Shown here piece after piece: positions 52,362 through 62,215 of a stretch of DNA of 64,000 bases. The translations under genes were made by a program, and so were the position numbers. The notes below the pieces were generated by a model, which saw only the letters and a program-made list of their open reading frames with translations, ran no database searches and was not told the origin of the DNA. The stretch is from M3007 sp964550795. Lineage in GTDB: Bacteria; Bacteroidota; Bacteroidia; Chitinophagales; Saprospiraceae. Numbering within the stretch: position 1 is the stretch's first letter; each line of letters begins with the position of its first letter. The DNA lies in the NCBI GenBank assembly GCA_964550795.1, contig CAZKBH010000006.1:59715-123714 (forward strand), in the 5' to 3' direction.

Positions 52362-52712
52362 ATGGCACTTCATTGGATCCCGCTCGAAACCATCGCTGGA
52401 ATTGAGCAACTCAAAGCCCGCTCGCACGAAGTTCCTTGCCTTATTTTCAAGCACAGTACCCGTTGCAATATTTGTACCATTGCAAAGTATCGGCTCGAAG
52501 ATGACTGGGATTTTGGACCAGCCGAAATGGAAGCCTATTATTTAGATGTGGTGCTGTTTCGTCCGGTTTCCCTTCAGGTAGCGGCAGATTTTCAGGTACA
52601 TCATGAGTCGCCTCAGGTGTTGTTGATTGTACGAGGAGAATGCATTTATGATGCGTCTCACTTGGATATCACGGTTGAGGAACTTCAGGAAGGTCTGGCC
52701 GCGGAAAATTAA
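52362..52712 (+). CDS. ytxJ: YtxJ, bacillithiol system redox protein
   Basis: 116 residues with a thioredoxin-like fold typical of YtxJ: WIPLETIAGIEQLKARS, LIFKHSTRCNICTIAKYRL (a redox C-x-x-C in the motif that usually reads HSxxCxIS), and VLLIVRGECIYDASHLDIT at the C-terminus. YtxJ is thought to take part in bacillithiol redox reactions (DUF2847). The second Cys of CNIC is uncommon in the family. The start at 52362 is used because the upstream ATG at 52329 overlaps the lipoprotein gene. A terminator follows at 52747. Confidence 0.88.
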   Translation: MALHWIPLETIAGIEQLKARSHEVPCLIFKHSTRCNICTIAKYRLEDDWDFGPAEMEAYYLDVVLFRPVSLQVAADFQVHHESPQVLLIVRGECIYDASHLDITVEELQEGLAAEN

Positions 52713-52746
52713 AAAACTGATAATCAAGTCTCTATAACCGATTTTG

Positions 52747-52779
52747 AAAGGTGCCTGCATTTGTGGGCACCTTTTTTGC
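52747..52779 (+). terminator. Rho-independent terminator after ytxJ
   Basis: AAAGGTGCC pairs with GGCACCTTT around a 10-base loop, followed by a T-run, TTTTTTG. It closes the lipoprotein-ytxJ transcript about 35 bases past the ytxJ stop. Confidence 0.85.
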
Positions 52780-52781
52780 AT

Positions 52782-52814
52782 AAGTGTGGCACACCTCCAA
52801 GGTGTGCCACACTT
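52782..52814. repeat. 15-bp palindromic repeat with GTGTGGCACACCT core
   Basis: Perfect arms AAGTGTGGCACACCT (52782-52796) and complement (52800-52814) with a three-base loop. The core is the same as in the inverted repeat at 24338-24428. It sits between the ytxJ terminator and the acyltransferase start. Confidence 0.8.
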
Positions 52815-52839
52815 CCCAATATTTTCAGACCTTCGCACC

Positions 52840-53559
52840 GTGAAAACGCTCCGGCTTCTGGCTCGGTTGCTCTTTTTTGTAGGGTACACGAGCCTCATTG
52901 TGTTAGAAATTTGGTTAAAAAACCGCTTGCAGGGACCGGATGTCCGGCGTTCCATGCGCATTCGGCGGCGATGGGCGCGAAACCTGCTTCCTGCATTGGG
53001 AATTTCCATCGAGCAAGCGGGCAAAGTCCCGGATTTCCCCTGCATTTTGGTCAGCAATCACCGCTCCTATCTGGATCCCATCCTTCTGCTGCGTAAGGTA
53101 GATGCATACCCCGTTGCAAAGGCAGAGTTGGCCAAATGGCCGATTATCGGGAAAGGCGCAAAAATGGCGGGTATCCTGTATCTGCGCCGCGAAAGCGCGG
53201 GAAGTAGAACAGGGACTTTACGCCAAGTTCTTGAAAAAATTGAAGCTGGATTCTCCGTGATAATTTTCCCGGAAGGCACAACTTCGGCTTTAAACGGAAC
53301 CCTTCCATTCAAAAAAGGCGCATTCAAATTAGCGGCTCAGGCAAATATTCCGGTTGTGCCAGTCGCACTTATTTTTGCAGACAAACGAGATTATTGGATC
53401 GGGAAAGACACCTTTTTAAGCCATGCCTGGCGAAGATTTGGTGTTCCAAAAATTGAGATAAAGTGTTGTTATGGACCCGAAACCCGGAGTTCAGACCCGG
53501 AAGAACTGCTTTTGGCCGCTCAAAGCTGGATCAATAATGCGCTGCAATCCAATGGATAA
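52840..53559 (+). CDS. 1-acyl-sn-glycerol-3-phosphate acyltransferase (PlsC family)
   Basis: 239 residues. PlsC-type acyltransferase with SNHRSYLDPILLL (catalytic NHxxxxD block) and IIFPEGTTSALNGTLPFKKG (glycerophosphate-binding block). An N-terminal hydrophobic helix (LLARLLFFVGYTSLIVLEIW) anchors it in the inner membrane. It transfers the second acyl chain in phospholipid synthesis or a related lipid. The start is GTG 52840; the ATG further upstream would translate the terminator and palindrome and is rejected. A GTG start with no ATG option is a minor oddity. Confidence 0.88.
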   Translation: MKTLRLLARLLFFVGYTSLIVLEIWLKNRLQGPDVRRSMRIRRRWARNLLPALGISIEQAGKVPDFPCILVSNHRSYLDPILLLRKVDAYPVAKAELAKWPIIGKGAKMAGILYLRRESAGSRTGTLRQVLEKIEAGFSVIIFPEGTTSALNGTLPFKKGAFKLAAQANIPVVPVALIFADKRDYWIGKDTFLSHAWRRFGVPKIEIKCCYGPETRSSDPEELLLAAQSWINNALQSNG

Positions 53560-53622
53560 CGTTTTTAAAATTCAGGATAAAGTTTTCCACTGCAATGGAA
53601 ATTAGGTACTAAGGTTCATTGC

Positions 53623-53630
53623 TACATTTG
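53623..53630 (+). promoter_or_regulatory. TAnnTTTG promoter element for mltG
   Basis: TACATTTG, exact -7 match, lies 86 bases upstream of the preferred start at 53717. Confidence 0.5.
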
Positions 53631-53716
53631 CGGTCCGAATCAACCATGAATTGAAGCTTATGAATACACTTCCTTCTTCCCAACACATTCAAGCCCAAAC
53701 ATTTAGGCACAAAAAC

Positions 53717-54766
53717 ATGAACGCTAAAAAGTCTGCTACCCGCTGGGGTATACTGGCCATATTGACGGTAGTACTGCTCGGCGGTGCTTATTTCGCCTGG
53801 CAACCCATCAAAGGTTTTTGGTTCCCCGCGGTGCCATCAGAACTCCCGGATCCATACGTTCACATTCCTACAGGGGCAGATTTTGAGGATGTGGTGGTGA
53901 TTTTAAAAAGAAATGGCTTTTTGAAGGACGAAGTCAATTTCCGCTGGTTGGCAGAACAGATGAAGTACCGGAAAGACAAAATGCGATCCGGGCGTTTTAA
54001 AATTGAACCAGGTTGGACCAATCGCCAGCTCATACAACACCTGCGAAACGGCGAACAAGCCCCTGTAAAAGTGGTGCTCAACAATGAGCGATTGCTAGAA
54101 GAAGTGGCCGGTAAAGTATCCCGGTTCATCGAAGCAGATTCATTTGTTTTGCTGAAGGTTTTTCGGGATAAATACTTCTTGCAGAAAATTGGATACACCG
54201 AAGAAACCCTCCTAACTGCTTTTATTCCAAACTCTTATGAAATGTACTGGAATACGGACGCAGAGGGGTTTGTCAACAAAATGCTCAAGGAGCACGCGAT
54301 ATTTTGGGATAAAAATGACCGCCGCGCGAAAGCCAAAGCACAGGGTCTGAACGAAAAACAAGCCTATGTGTTGGCCTCCATTGTGGAGCGCGAGACCAAT
54401 GCCAACATTGAAAAACCGGCCATTGCAGGGGTATACCTCAACCGGTTGCGGATTGATATGAAACTGCAAGCCGACCCCACCAGTGTGTTTGCTACCCGAG
54501 ATTTTACCACACGCCGCGTGACCGAATACCATACCCGTTATGATTCACCTTACAACACGTATGTGTACAAAGGTTTGCCGCCAGGGCCCATCAGCATGGC
54601 TTCAATTCCGAGTATTGATGCGGTTTTGAATCCGGATAAGCATCGCTACCTTTATTTCTGCGCAAAACCCGACGAATCGGGTACCCATGCGTTTGCCGAA
54701 ACTTTTGCTGCGCACAAGGTGAATGCGGCGCGTTTTCAGGCGTATGTGAAGACTAGAAAATATTGA
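53717..54766 (+). CDS. mltG: Endolytic transglycosylase MltG
   Basis: 349 residues from the ATG at 53717 (an earlier ATG at 53660 adds 19 residues). One transmembrane helix (about 10-33) is followed by a LysM-like region (about 45-105, PTGADFEDVVVILKRNGFL) and the YceG/MltG catalytic domain: LTAFIPNSYEMYWNT, YVLASIVERETN with catalytic Glu near 224, LQADPTSVF, and YNTYVYKGLPPGPIS. MltG cuts nascent glycan strands and helps set strand length. Single gene upstream of the cystathionine beta-synthase-like gene. Confidence 0.94.
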   Translation: MNAKKSATRWGILAILTVVLLGGAYFAWQPIKGFWFPAVPSELPDPYVHIPTGADFEDVVVILKRNGFLKDEVNFRWLAEQMKYRKDKMRSGRFKIEPGWTNRQLIQHLRNGEQAPVKVVLNNERLLEEVAGKVSRFIEADSFVLLKVFRDKYFLQKIGYTEETLLTAFIPNSYEMYWNTDAEGFVNKMLKEHAIFWDKNDRRAKAKAQGLNEKQAYVLASIVERETNANIEKPAIAGVYLNRLRIDMKLQADPTSVFATRDFTTRRVTEYHTRYDSPYNTYVYKGLPPGPISMASIPSIDAVLNPDKHRYLYFCAKPDESGTHAFAETFAAHKVNAARFQAYVKTRKY

Positions 54767-54778
54767 GTGGTTTCGGCC

Positions 54779-54786
54779 TACTTTTG
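54779..54786 (+). promoter_or_regulatory. TAnnTTTG promoter element for the beta-synthase gene
   Basis: TACTTTTG, exact -7 match, lies 72 bases before the start at 54851 and just after the mltG stop. Confidence 0.5.
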
Positions 54787-54850
54787 CCCCTTTGGAAACA
54801 TCGGTTTCACCGTAAAAAGCCCAATCGCTACGGCTTCAAATTCACTTTCA

Positions 54851-56209
54851 ATGAACTACAGCAAAAATATCCTCGAAACCATTGGCAACACGCCGCTGGT
54901 AAAACTCAACAGCGTCGCCGCAGACATTCCGGGACTGGTACTGGCTAAGGTGGAAACCTTCAATCCAGGCCACAGTATCAAAGATCGCATGGCCGTGAAA
55001 ATGATAGACGATGCCGAGGCGCGTGGCGACCTGAAACCCGGCGGAACCATCATCGAATGCACTTCTGGAAACACGGGGATGGGCCTGGCCCTCGTCGGCT
55101 GCGTTCGGGGCTATCGTTGTATTTTTGCGACTACCGACAAACAAAGCAAAGAAAAAGCAGACATGCTCAGGGCCTTGGGCGCTGAAGTGATCGTGTGCCC
55201 GACCAATGTGGAACCAGACGACCCGCGGTCCTATTATTCGGTGGCTGAAAGGCTCAGCAAGGAAATCCCCAATTCATTCTGGTGCAATCAATACGATAAT
55301 CTTTCCAATCGGCAGGCGCACTACGAAAGCACGGGGCCGGAGATTTGGAAACAAACCGACGGCAAAATCACGCACCTCGTGGTAGGTGTGGGCACCGGGG
55401 GCACCGTGAGCGGCACAGCCAAATATTTGAAGGAACAAAACCCCGACATTCAAGTGTGGGGCGCGGATGTGTACGGTTCGGTGTTTAAAAAATACCATGA
55501 AACGGGCATTTTTGATCCCAAAGAAATTTATCCATACGTTACGGAAGGCATTGGAGAGGATATTTTGCCTGAAAACGTGGATTTCAGCCTCATCAATTTG
55601 TTTGAAAAAGTAACCGATAAAGACGCTGCGCTCTGGGCGCGACGCCTGGCCAGGGAGGAAGGTATTTTACTCGGCTACTCTGCCGGGAGCGCCATGGGTG
55701 CACTTTGGCAATTGCGCAACAAACTCAAAAAAGACGATGTAGTGGTCATTATTTTCCACGACCACGGCAGCCGGTATGTTGGAAAAATCTACAACGACGA
55801 CTGGATGCGCGAGCGCGGATTCTTAGAAGATGAGCTGAAAATCAGCGATTTGATTTCCAGAAAAAAAGATAGCAGATTCTTTGGCGCACAGGTAAACGAT
55901 TCGGTGCGCTCGGCTTTTGATTTAATGAAATCGCATGACCTGAGCCAGCTGCCGGTAATGGACGGGGAGGAAATTGTTGGATCCATCACCGAAACTCAGG
56001 TATTGCATTTTTTGCTGGAAAACCCCTTGAATAACGCTGAAAAAACACTGCGTCAAGTGATGGGCAGTGCATTTCCAGTGGTAAAAGACGATTTGCCCAT
56101 CAGTCAACTGAACCGGTACATTTCTAAGGAAATTCCAGCCGTTATTGTTACAGATCGCACGGGCGTAAAGCATGTGGTGACACAGTACGATTTGATTCAG
56201 GCTATCTGA
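54851..56209 (+). CDS. Cystathionine beta-synthase-like PLP enzyme with CBS domains
   Basis: 452 residues. PLP-dependent beta-replacement fold: ETIGNTPLVKLN, Lys44 in NPGHSIKDRMA binds PLP, ECTSGNTGMG contacts the substrate, and VGVGTGGTVSG binds the phosphate. A tandem CBS-domain regulatory module follows (about 340-452, SRFFGAQVNDSVRSAFDLMK to VTDRTGVKHVVTQYDLIQ). It forms cysteine or cystathionine from activated serine; the two cannot be told apart here. The start at 54851 drops a 28-residue upstream extension. Its stop lies within a dispersed repeat. Confidence 0.92.
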   Translation: MNYSKNILETIGNTPLVKLNSVAADIPGLVLAKVETFNPGHSIKDRMAVKMIDDAEARGDLKPGGTIIECTSGNTGMGLALVGCVRGYRCIFATTDKQSKEKADMLRALGAEVIVCPTNVEPDDPRSYYSVAERLSKEIPNSFWCNQYDNLSNRQAHYESTGPEIWKQTDGKITHLVVGVGTGGTVSGTAKYLKEQNPDIQVWGADVYGSVFKKYHETGIFDPKEIYPYVTEGIGEDILPENVDFSLINLFEKVTDKDAALWARRLAREEGILLGYSAGSAMGALWQLRNKLKKDDVVVIIFHDHGSRYVGKIYNDDWMRERGFLEDELKISDLISRKKDSRFFGAQVNDSVRSAFDLMKSHDLSQLPVMDGEEIVGSITETQVLHFLLENPLNNAEKTLRQVMGSAFPVVKDDLPISQLNRYISKEIPAVIVTDRTGVKHVVTQYDLIQAI

Positions 56210-56284
56210 ACTGTGATTTTTGCTGTCTGAACTATGATTCTTGTGATTTATGTGATTTGAATGATTCAAAGGTGCATCATTCAA
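56204..56284. repeat. Dispersed CTGAACTGTGATTxTTTG-type repeat
   Basis: Two successive CTGAACT(G/A)TGATT units (56206, 56226) are followed by GTGATTTATGTGATTTGAATGATT steps. A 9-bp inverted pair TTGAATGAT/ATCATTCAA (56257-56265, 56276-56284) closes the block. The stop codon of the upstream gene lies inside the first unit. It resembles the reverse-oriented stretch at 5882-5922. Confidence 0.6.
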
Positions 56285-56448
56285 GCATTTCGCTCATCTT
56301 TGCCTTTTACTATAATCCTTGCCCCAAGCAAGCCTGCCCGTACTGATTTTTTTAGAAGCTGTACAACACACTGTTAATCATCTTTTCGGGCGAAAGAAAG
56401 TGAGGTTCAAAACGTTTTTGCGTCCGGCAAAACCAAAACCGAGTTTCA

Positions 56449-59400
56449 ATGACATTGAAAACACACACACCGACCAATTCTAAATTCCCTACCAACCTCT
56501 TTTTTGTACTTTTTTTCTTCCTGCCGTTCCTACTTCAGGGACAGGCAGTAGAAGATTGCAACAATGGCATTGACGACGACGGCGACGGCCTCATTGATTG
56601 CTTCGACACCGATTGCACCTGCACCGGGCAGTGTGATGATTTTTACTACACCACTTGCAATCCAGATTGCTACTACCTGCCGCCTTGCGGACCCGTTTCT
56701 TTGGCTACCAAATGGACCTCGAATGCGGAAACAGGCACTTATTCGCCGCTCGTGGCCGGGGATTTGGATGGCGATGGCATTCCGGAAGTTGTGACGACCC
56801 GGGTGGAAGAGGCAGAACTTTACATTCTTGATGGCGCTACGGGACAGATCAAATATCAGGTCAACAACCCCAACACGGTTTGGCCCGGCGGAACCGCTCC
56901 CGCCATTGCGGATTTGGACAATGATGGATTTGGCGAGATTGTCATCGTCGGTTTTGATCGAAGGATTTATTGTTACGACCACACGGGCGTCTTGCAATTC
57001 GTCAGCCCCGGGCTGGTTGGGTACGATTTTCGCTACCGTTATGCGGTGCCGAACATAGCGGATTTTAACCACGATGGATTGCCGGAAATTAACCTTGGAG
57101 ATCAGGTTTTCAGCGGCCAAACAGGTGCCTTGCTGGCTTCAGGTGGCGGATTTTTCTCCGACGGCGAGCACCCCGCCCGAATTGCAGTGGGCTACTCTTT
57201 TGCTTCCCCGGTGGCTGCGGATGTATTGCCTGACAATTTTTGTTTCAGNNNNNNNNNNTGGTTTGGAAATCGTGGCCGGAAATCAGGTGCTTTCTGTGAA
57301 TTTTTTTACAGGCATCGCCTTCCCGATTGTGTCAGCCCCGGCGGGTTATTCGGATGGGTTTACCAGTCTTGCTGATTTTGATGGCGATGGAGATTTGGAT
57401 GCCATCGTTCAAGGGCAAAAAAATGGCCAAAACACGGTGTATGTTTGGGATATTCAAACGTCCACCGTCCTGCGAGAATATCAATTGCTCAACAACTGGA
57501 GTGAAGGTGCCTCGAGGGTTAATGTGGCCGATTTGGACGGCGATGGTCTGTTGGACATTAGTTTTGTAAGCCACCCCTGGGTGTACGCGCTCTCCAACGA
57601 TTTTACGCCCTTATGGATTAACCCCGTTTTTGACCCTTCTTCCATTACCTGCACAAGTGTTTTTGATTTTTGCGGAGATGGTTCCGCAGAGGTTGTTTAC
57701 CGGAGTGAGCAAAAATTACAGATTTTAGATGGCGCTACTGGCGGTGTGATTTGGGAAGATGATTGCCTCAGTTTTACCCACATCGAAAACCCACTGATTT
57801 TGGACGTGGATGCGGATGGGAAAACCGAAATTCTAATTGAATGTGGCACGGGTGGAAGTCCGTTTACAGGTACAGTAGTTGCCTACGAGGCGGTCGGCGC
57901 GCCAGATATTACAACGCGGAAAGTCTGGAACCAACACGGTTATTTTAATACCAACATCAATGAAGATCTGAGTGTGCCGCGTTTTCAGCAGCAACAACAC
58001 CTGGTCGGGGATGGATTGCGCTTGAATACGTTTATGAACCAGTATTTCAATCCCACATTTCCTTCCCCCGACGCCATTTTAACGCTGCTCGATGCGCCCG
58101 TTTGCGACATAGATTCCATTGAAATCAGGGTCGAAATCTGCAATGTGGGTGATAATATCTTTCCAATAAACACGCCCATTTCCGCTTATACAGGCAATCC
58201 TCAGACTACCGCTGCCACTTGGGTGGGCATTGTGGCGGTTTCCCCTGAAATAGCTCAAGGCGGCTGCGATACCCTCACTTTTCGAATTCCACGCATCGCA
58301 AACGACTCGGTTTTTCTGGTTCTAAACGACGATAATTCAAGCCTCCCGCCTTTCAATTTAAGCACCGATTTTCCCGTAACGACCATAGGAGAGTGTGTGT
58401 TCACCAATAATATTGTTTCGTTTTACTTTGATTATCAGCCTGCTACACTTTCGCTGGGGCAAGACACTTCCATTTGCGACTTGAGCGTGATATTGTTGGA
58501 TGCAAGCGGCCAGGATATTGTTGGATGGGAATGGGCCGATGGCTCGAGCGATTCAACTTTTACGGCAGTTGGGCCAGGATTGTATGCGGTCATCACGACG
58601 GATATTTGCGCTATCACGCAATCCGATACATTGGTGGTTGATTTATACACCGCAACGACCGTTGATCTTGGCATGGACCTCGGGGTTTGTCCGGGAGATT
58701 CAGCCATCCTCACGATCCCCGGTTTTGACTCCTACACCTGGGATGCGAACATCGTTCTCAGTTGTACCACCTGCTCTACGGTCTCACTCGCCCCGATTGG
58801 CACGACCGTGGTGACGCTGGAGGCTGCTTACGATTATGGTTGTTCGGCGCGTGATACCCTTGTCATTACATTGTTTGAAACGTTTGATTACACGGTTGAC
58901 ACAGTGATTTGTTACGGCGGTTCGGTGACCTGGAATGGCCAAACCATTGAAGCGGACAGCAGTCGTCTTTTTGACCTGCAAACCATTCATGGTTGCGATT
59001 CCACGGTGTTGGTGCGGGTGCTTGGTACGGGCGTAGGGACGTTTAATGTTACCGTTGATACGGCGGTATGTCTTGGACAAACGCTCAATTACCTCAATAC
59101 TACCATTGATCCGGAAACCCAACAGACGTTTAACCTCAGCGCCAGTACAGGCTGCGATTCTACGGTGCTGGTGCGGGTGGCTCCACTGGACACCTTTTAC
59201 CTGATCGAAACCCGCGTGATTTGTTTTGGGGAATCCATTGATATTTTTGGAACTACCCAGACTACGGGTGGTGATTATGTGGGGCGATTTACGGCCTTGA
59301 ATGGTTGTGACTCCACGCAGTTAATCACCTTGTTTGTATACCCCGAAATTCAATTAGAAGTAGATGGCACGCTGGCCTGTTTTGGGGAATCCAACGCATC

Positions 59401-60328
59401 TCTGACCGCCAGTGTAGCGAATGGAGTAACACCTTTGACCTACACCTGGGATTTTACCCCCAACACTGCTCCCCAAATCAACAATCTGCCTGCCGGCGAT
59501 TATGCACTTACGGTAACGGATGGCAACGAATGTACTGAAACAGAACAATTTACAATCGAAAGTTATCCTCAAACGACTTTTTCAACCACGGTTGATTCCG
59601 TGCGCTGTTTTGGCGAATCCAACGGCTCGATTTTAGTTCAACCCGATGATCCAAGCCTGCTTTTTCAACTTAATGACGGGCCGTTTTCCCAGCTTTTGGA
59701 ATACCCTGATTTACAGGCAGGAACTTATGTTTTGGTCAGTCAGGATATTTTTGACTGTCAGGATACCGTGAGTATTACCGTATCCGAACCGCCTCAAATT
59801 TCCGTTCAACTGCCCGCCGATACAAGCATTCAATTGGGCCTCTCTTTGCCCTTGAACATCGTCCTCAGTGGACTGACCCCCGCGCAGTGGATCTGGACCG
59901 ATACGAGTTACCTAAGTTGCCTGACTTGCCCCAATCCGGTGGTACAAACGCCCTTGGAAACCACGCGCTACACCCTCACCGTGCTGGACGAAAATGGCTG
60001 CTCGGCCAGCGATGATATGTTGCTGATGGTGGAACAACTGATTGGTGTGTTCATTCCAAACGCGATGGGCGGCTCTGGCGACAACGCCAATCTGGTCCTG
60101 GGCTTTAATCCAGCGGTGCGGCAGATCAATCTTTTCCGGGTTTTCGACCGTTGGGGAGAGTTGTTGCATGAAACCAGAAATGCCCTGCCCGGAGATGCCG
60201 CCCTGACCTGGGACGGTCGCTACCGGGGCAAATTGGTGAATCCCGGTGTGTACCTTCTACAAATTGAAATTGAACTGGTGGACGGCTCGGTATTGAAAAA
60301 AATAGGCGATTTGACGGTGATTCGATAA
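56449..60328 (+). CDS. VCBS/FG-GAP repeat protein with T9SS type B signal, interrupted by an assembly gap
   Basis: About 1290 residues in one gene, broken by ten N at 57249-57258 that put the halves in different frames. A signal segment (FVLFFFLPFLLQGQ) leads to a Ca-binding-like stretch (NNGIDDDGDGLIDCFDTDC), then an FG-GAP/VCBS propeller with repeated DLDGDGIPEVVT/DLDNDGFGEIVI motifs. After the gap, more propeller (DFDGDGDLDAIVQG) is followed by Cys-rich Ig-like or SprB-like repeats (CFGESNASLTASVANGVTPL). A CHU_C type B signal ends it (VFIPNAMGGSGDNANL, FRVFDRWGELLHET, WDGRYRGK, DLTVIR). An exported surface protein of unknown ligand. A terminator follows. Confidence 0.88.
57249..57258. other. 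Scaffold gap of ten N inside the VCBS-repeat gene
   Basis: Exactly ten N. The frame before (phase of 56449) and after (phase of 57074) rejoin only if the true gap is a multiple of three bases. Confidence 0.95.
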
Positions 60329-60349
60329 GTGCAAAGAACCATTTTCTTA

Positions 60350-60392
60350 CAATGGCCTCGCTGGGAAATTCCCATCGAGGCCATTGTTTTTG
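60350..60392 (+). terminator. Rho-independent terminator of the VCBS-repeat gene
   Basis: Arms CAATGGCCTCG (60350-60360) and CGAGGCCATTG (60376-60386), with a smaller GGGAAATTCCC inner stem, are followed by TTTTTGG. Confidence 0.85.
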
Positions 60393-60512
60393 GCCTTTGA
60401 AAAGGTTTTGAAAATATTTCAAAGGTTTCGTTAAACCGAGATGCAACCCTTTGGTCAAAACGAAAACCTCTTTAGTCAATCTATTCATTTCCACATCCAG
60501 CTTTCCTAAACT

Positions 60513-62174
60513 ATGGCATCACTTTCTCCTTTGACAGGTTCGTTGGGACACCGTCGCGCGGCACATTTGCTTCGGCGGACGAGTTTCAACTACACCAAAC
60601 CCAAGGTGGACCAAATGGCAAATCAGACGGCGGCACAAGCGCTTGCAAATTTGCTTCAATTGAATCCGCTACAACTGAGTCAACCCATCTACAAAGACTT
60701 GGCGGTACAAGGATCGTCTATTGAAACCTGGTTGCTCCCGCTCCCGGGTACCCCACAGGCTAATTTACCTGCCGAAGACTTTATCCTGCGTCGTTGGAAT
60801 CTGGTTTGGTGGTGTAACGAGGCCCTGCAAGACACCGGAATTGGCCATAAAATGCAGTTTTTTTTCCACCAATTCATGCAGACATCTGCCAGTATGGGGC
60901 GGAATTCAAGTTTTTTTGATTACCTGCAATTGCTGCGCTGGGGAGCCTTGGGTAATTTCAAAAAGCTGGCCTATAAAATCGTCACGGACAACAGCATGTT
61001 GTTGTACCTCAACAATACCCAAAACACCAAAAACAACCCAAACGAGAATTTTGCCCGCGAGTTTTTTGAACTCTTCACCATCGGCAAAGGCCCGCAGATT
61101 GGCCCCGGGGACTATACAAACTTCACAGAAGACGACATCGTGGAAGCATCCAAGGTGCTGACGGGATTCCGCACCCGTTTTAATCGAGATGTAGTGGATG
61201 CAGAAACCAATATCCCACGTGGAGATGCTGTTTTCGCACAACATGATACTTCCAGCAAAACATTTTCCAGCAAATTTAACAACACCGTTATTGCTGGTGC
61301 CTCGAACGCGGCTGGCATGTGGGTGGAACTTCAGGCCTTTGTGGACATGATTTTTGCGCAGCCTGAAACGGCTAAAAACCTCTGTCGCAGGCTTTACCGC
61401 TTTTTTGTAAGCCGTCAGATCACCCCCGAAATTGAAACGGATATCATCGTTCCATTATCCAATACGCTCATTTCCAATAACTTCGAGGTGAAGCCCGTGT
61501 TGCTGCAATTGCTTCAAAGCCAACATTTCTTTGATGCGGACGATGCAAATAATATGGACGAAATCATTGGCGGAATGCTAAAATCGCCGCTGGAACTCAA
61601 CTACCACGCGATTTCTTTCTTCGGGTTGCCGCTGCCCGATCCGATGACTGCAACAGGCCCTTATTTCCAGTTATACGAACGCGGAATGTTGCAACGCGCT
61701 TTTGCCACCGCCAATCTACCCCTGTTTTTTGCATCCGATGTGGCAGGTTATCCCGCCTATTACCAGGCTCCCGATTACAGCCATCAATGGTTCAATTCCA
61801 GCACCATCATTACCCGATATAAAGTGCCGCAAATGTTGCTTTCGGGCACGCTCACCATTGGCACACAAACGGGTCAGCCGCTGGGAACCAAACTCAATAT
61901 TGCGGCCTGGGTCCGGAATAACGGGGTCATTTCCAATCCGCTGGATTCTCAGGTATTGGTAGAAGATTTGTTGAAATATCTGCTGCCCGAAGAAGTGGAT
62001 ACCGACCGTTTCAACTATTTCCACATCTCGGTTTTTCTCGACAATTTGCCACCGGCAGATTGGACGTACGAGTGGGAAAATTACCTCACCACCAACGATG
62101 CGACCGAGGTTACCCTTGCACTGGAACGGCTCATCAAGGCCATTTTATTCTCGCCGGAATACCAGACTTTTTAG
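60513..62174 (+). CDS. DUF1800 family protein
   Basis: 553 residues, DUF1800. Landmarks are the N-terminal GHRRAAHLLRRTSFNYTKPK, NFAREFFELFTIGKGP (the family's NxARELLELFTLG motif), FTEDDIVEASKVLTGFRTRF, AKNLCRRLYRFFVSRQITPE and LKSPLELNYHAISFFGLPLP. No signal peptide or lipobox is obvious, so its location is uncertain. DUF1800 and DUF1501 genes are commonly adjacent, and the DUF1501 gene follows here after 42 bases, so they form an operon. Biochemical function unknown. Confidence 0.93.
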   Translation: MASLSPLTGSLGHRRAAHLLRRTSFNYTKPKVDQMANQTAAQALANLLQLNPLQLSQPIYKDLAVQGSSIETWLLPLPGTPQANLPAEDFILRRWNLVWWCNEALQDTGIGHKMQFFFHQFMQTSASMGRNSSFFDYLQLLRWGALGNFKKLAYKIVTDNSMLLYLNNTQNTKNNPNENFAREFFELFTIGKGPQIGPGDYTNFTEDDIVEASKVLTGFRTRFNRDVVDAETNIPRGDAVFAQHDTSSKTFSSKFNNTVIAGASNAAGMWVELQAFVDMIFAQPETAKNLCRRLYRFFVSRQITPEIETDIIVPLSNTLISNNFEVKPVLLQLLQSQHFFDADDANNMDEIIGGMLKSPLELNYHAISFFGLPLPDPMTATGPYFQLYERGMLQRAFATANLPLFFASDVAGYPAYYQAPDYSHQWFNSSTIITRYKVPQMLLSGTLTIGTQTGQPLGTKLNIAAWVRNNGVISNPLDSQVLVEDLLKYLLPEEVDTDRFNYFHISVFLDNLPPADWTYEWENYLTTNDATEVTLALERLIKAILFSPEYQTF

Positions 62175-62215
62175 GAATTCCGGGGCTTTTTTGATTCAAC
62201 AAATCAATTACAACA

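Noticed and set aside
52744..52839. Upstream ATG for the PlsC-type gene
   Set aside because: Translation from there would read through the ytxJ terminator and the palindrome; the acyltransferase begins well at GTG 52840.
55922..56284. Minus-strand ORF beginning with Asn/His/Ser-rich repeats
   Set aside because: The repetitive N-terminus is simply the dispersed TGATT repeat read backwards; the rest is antisense to the CBS domains.
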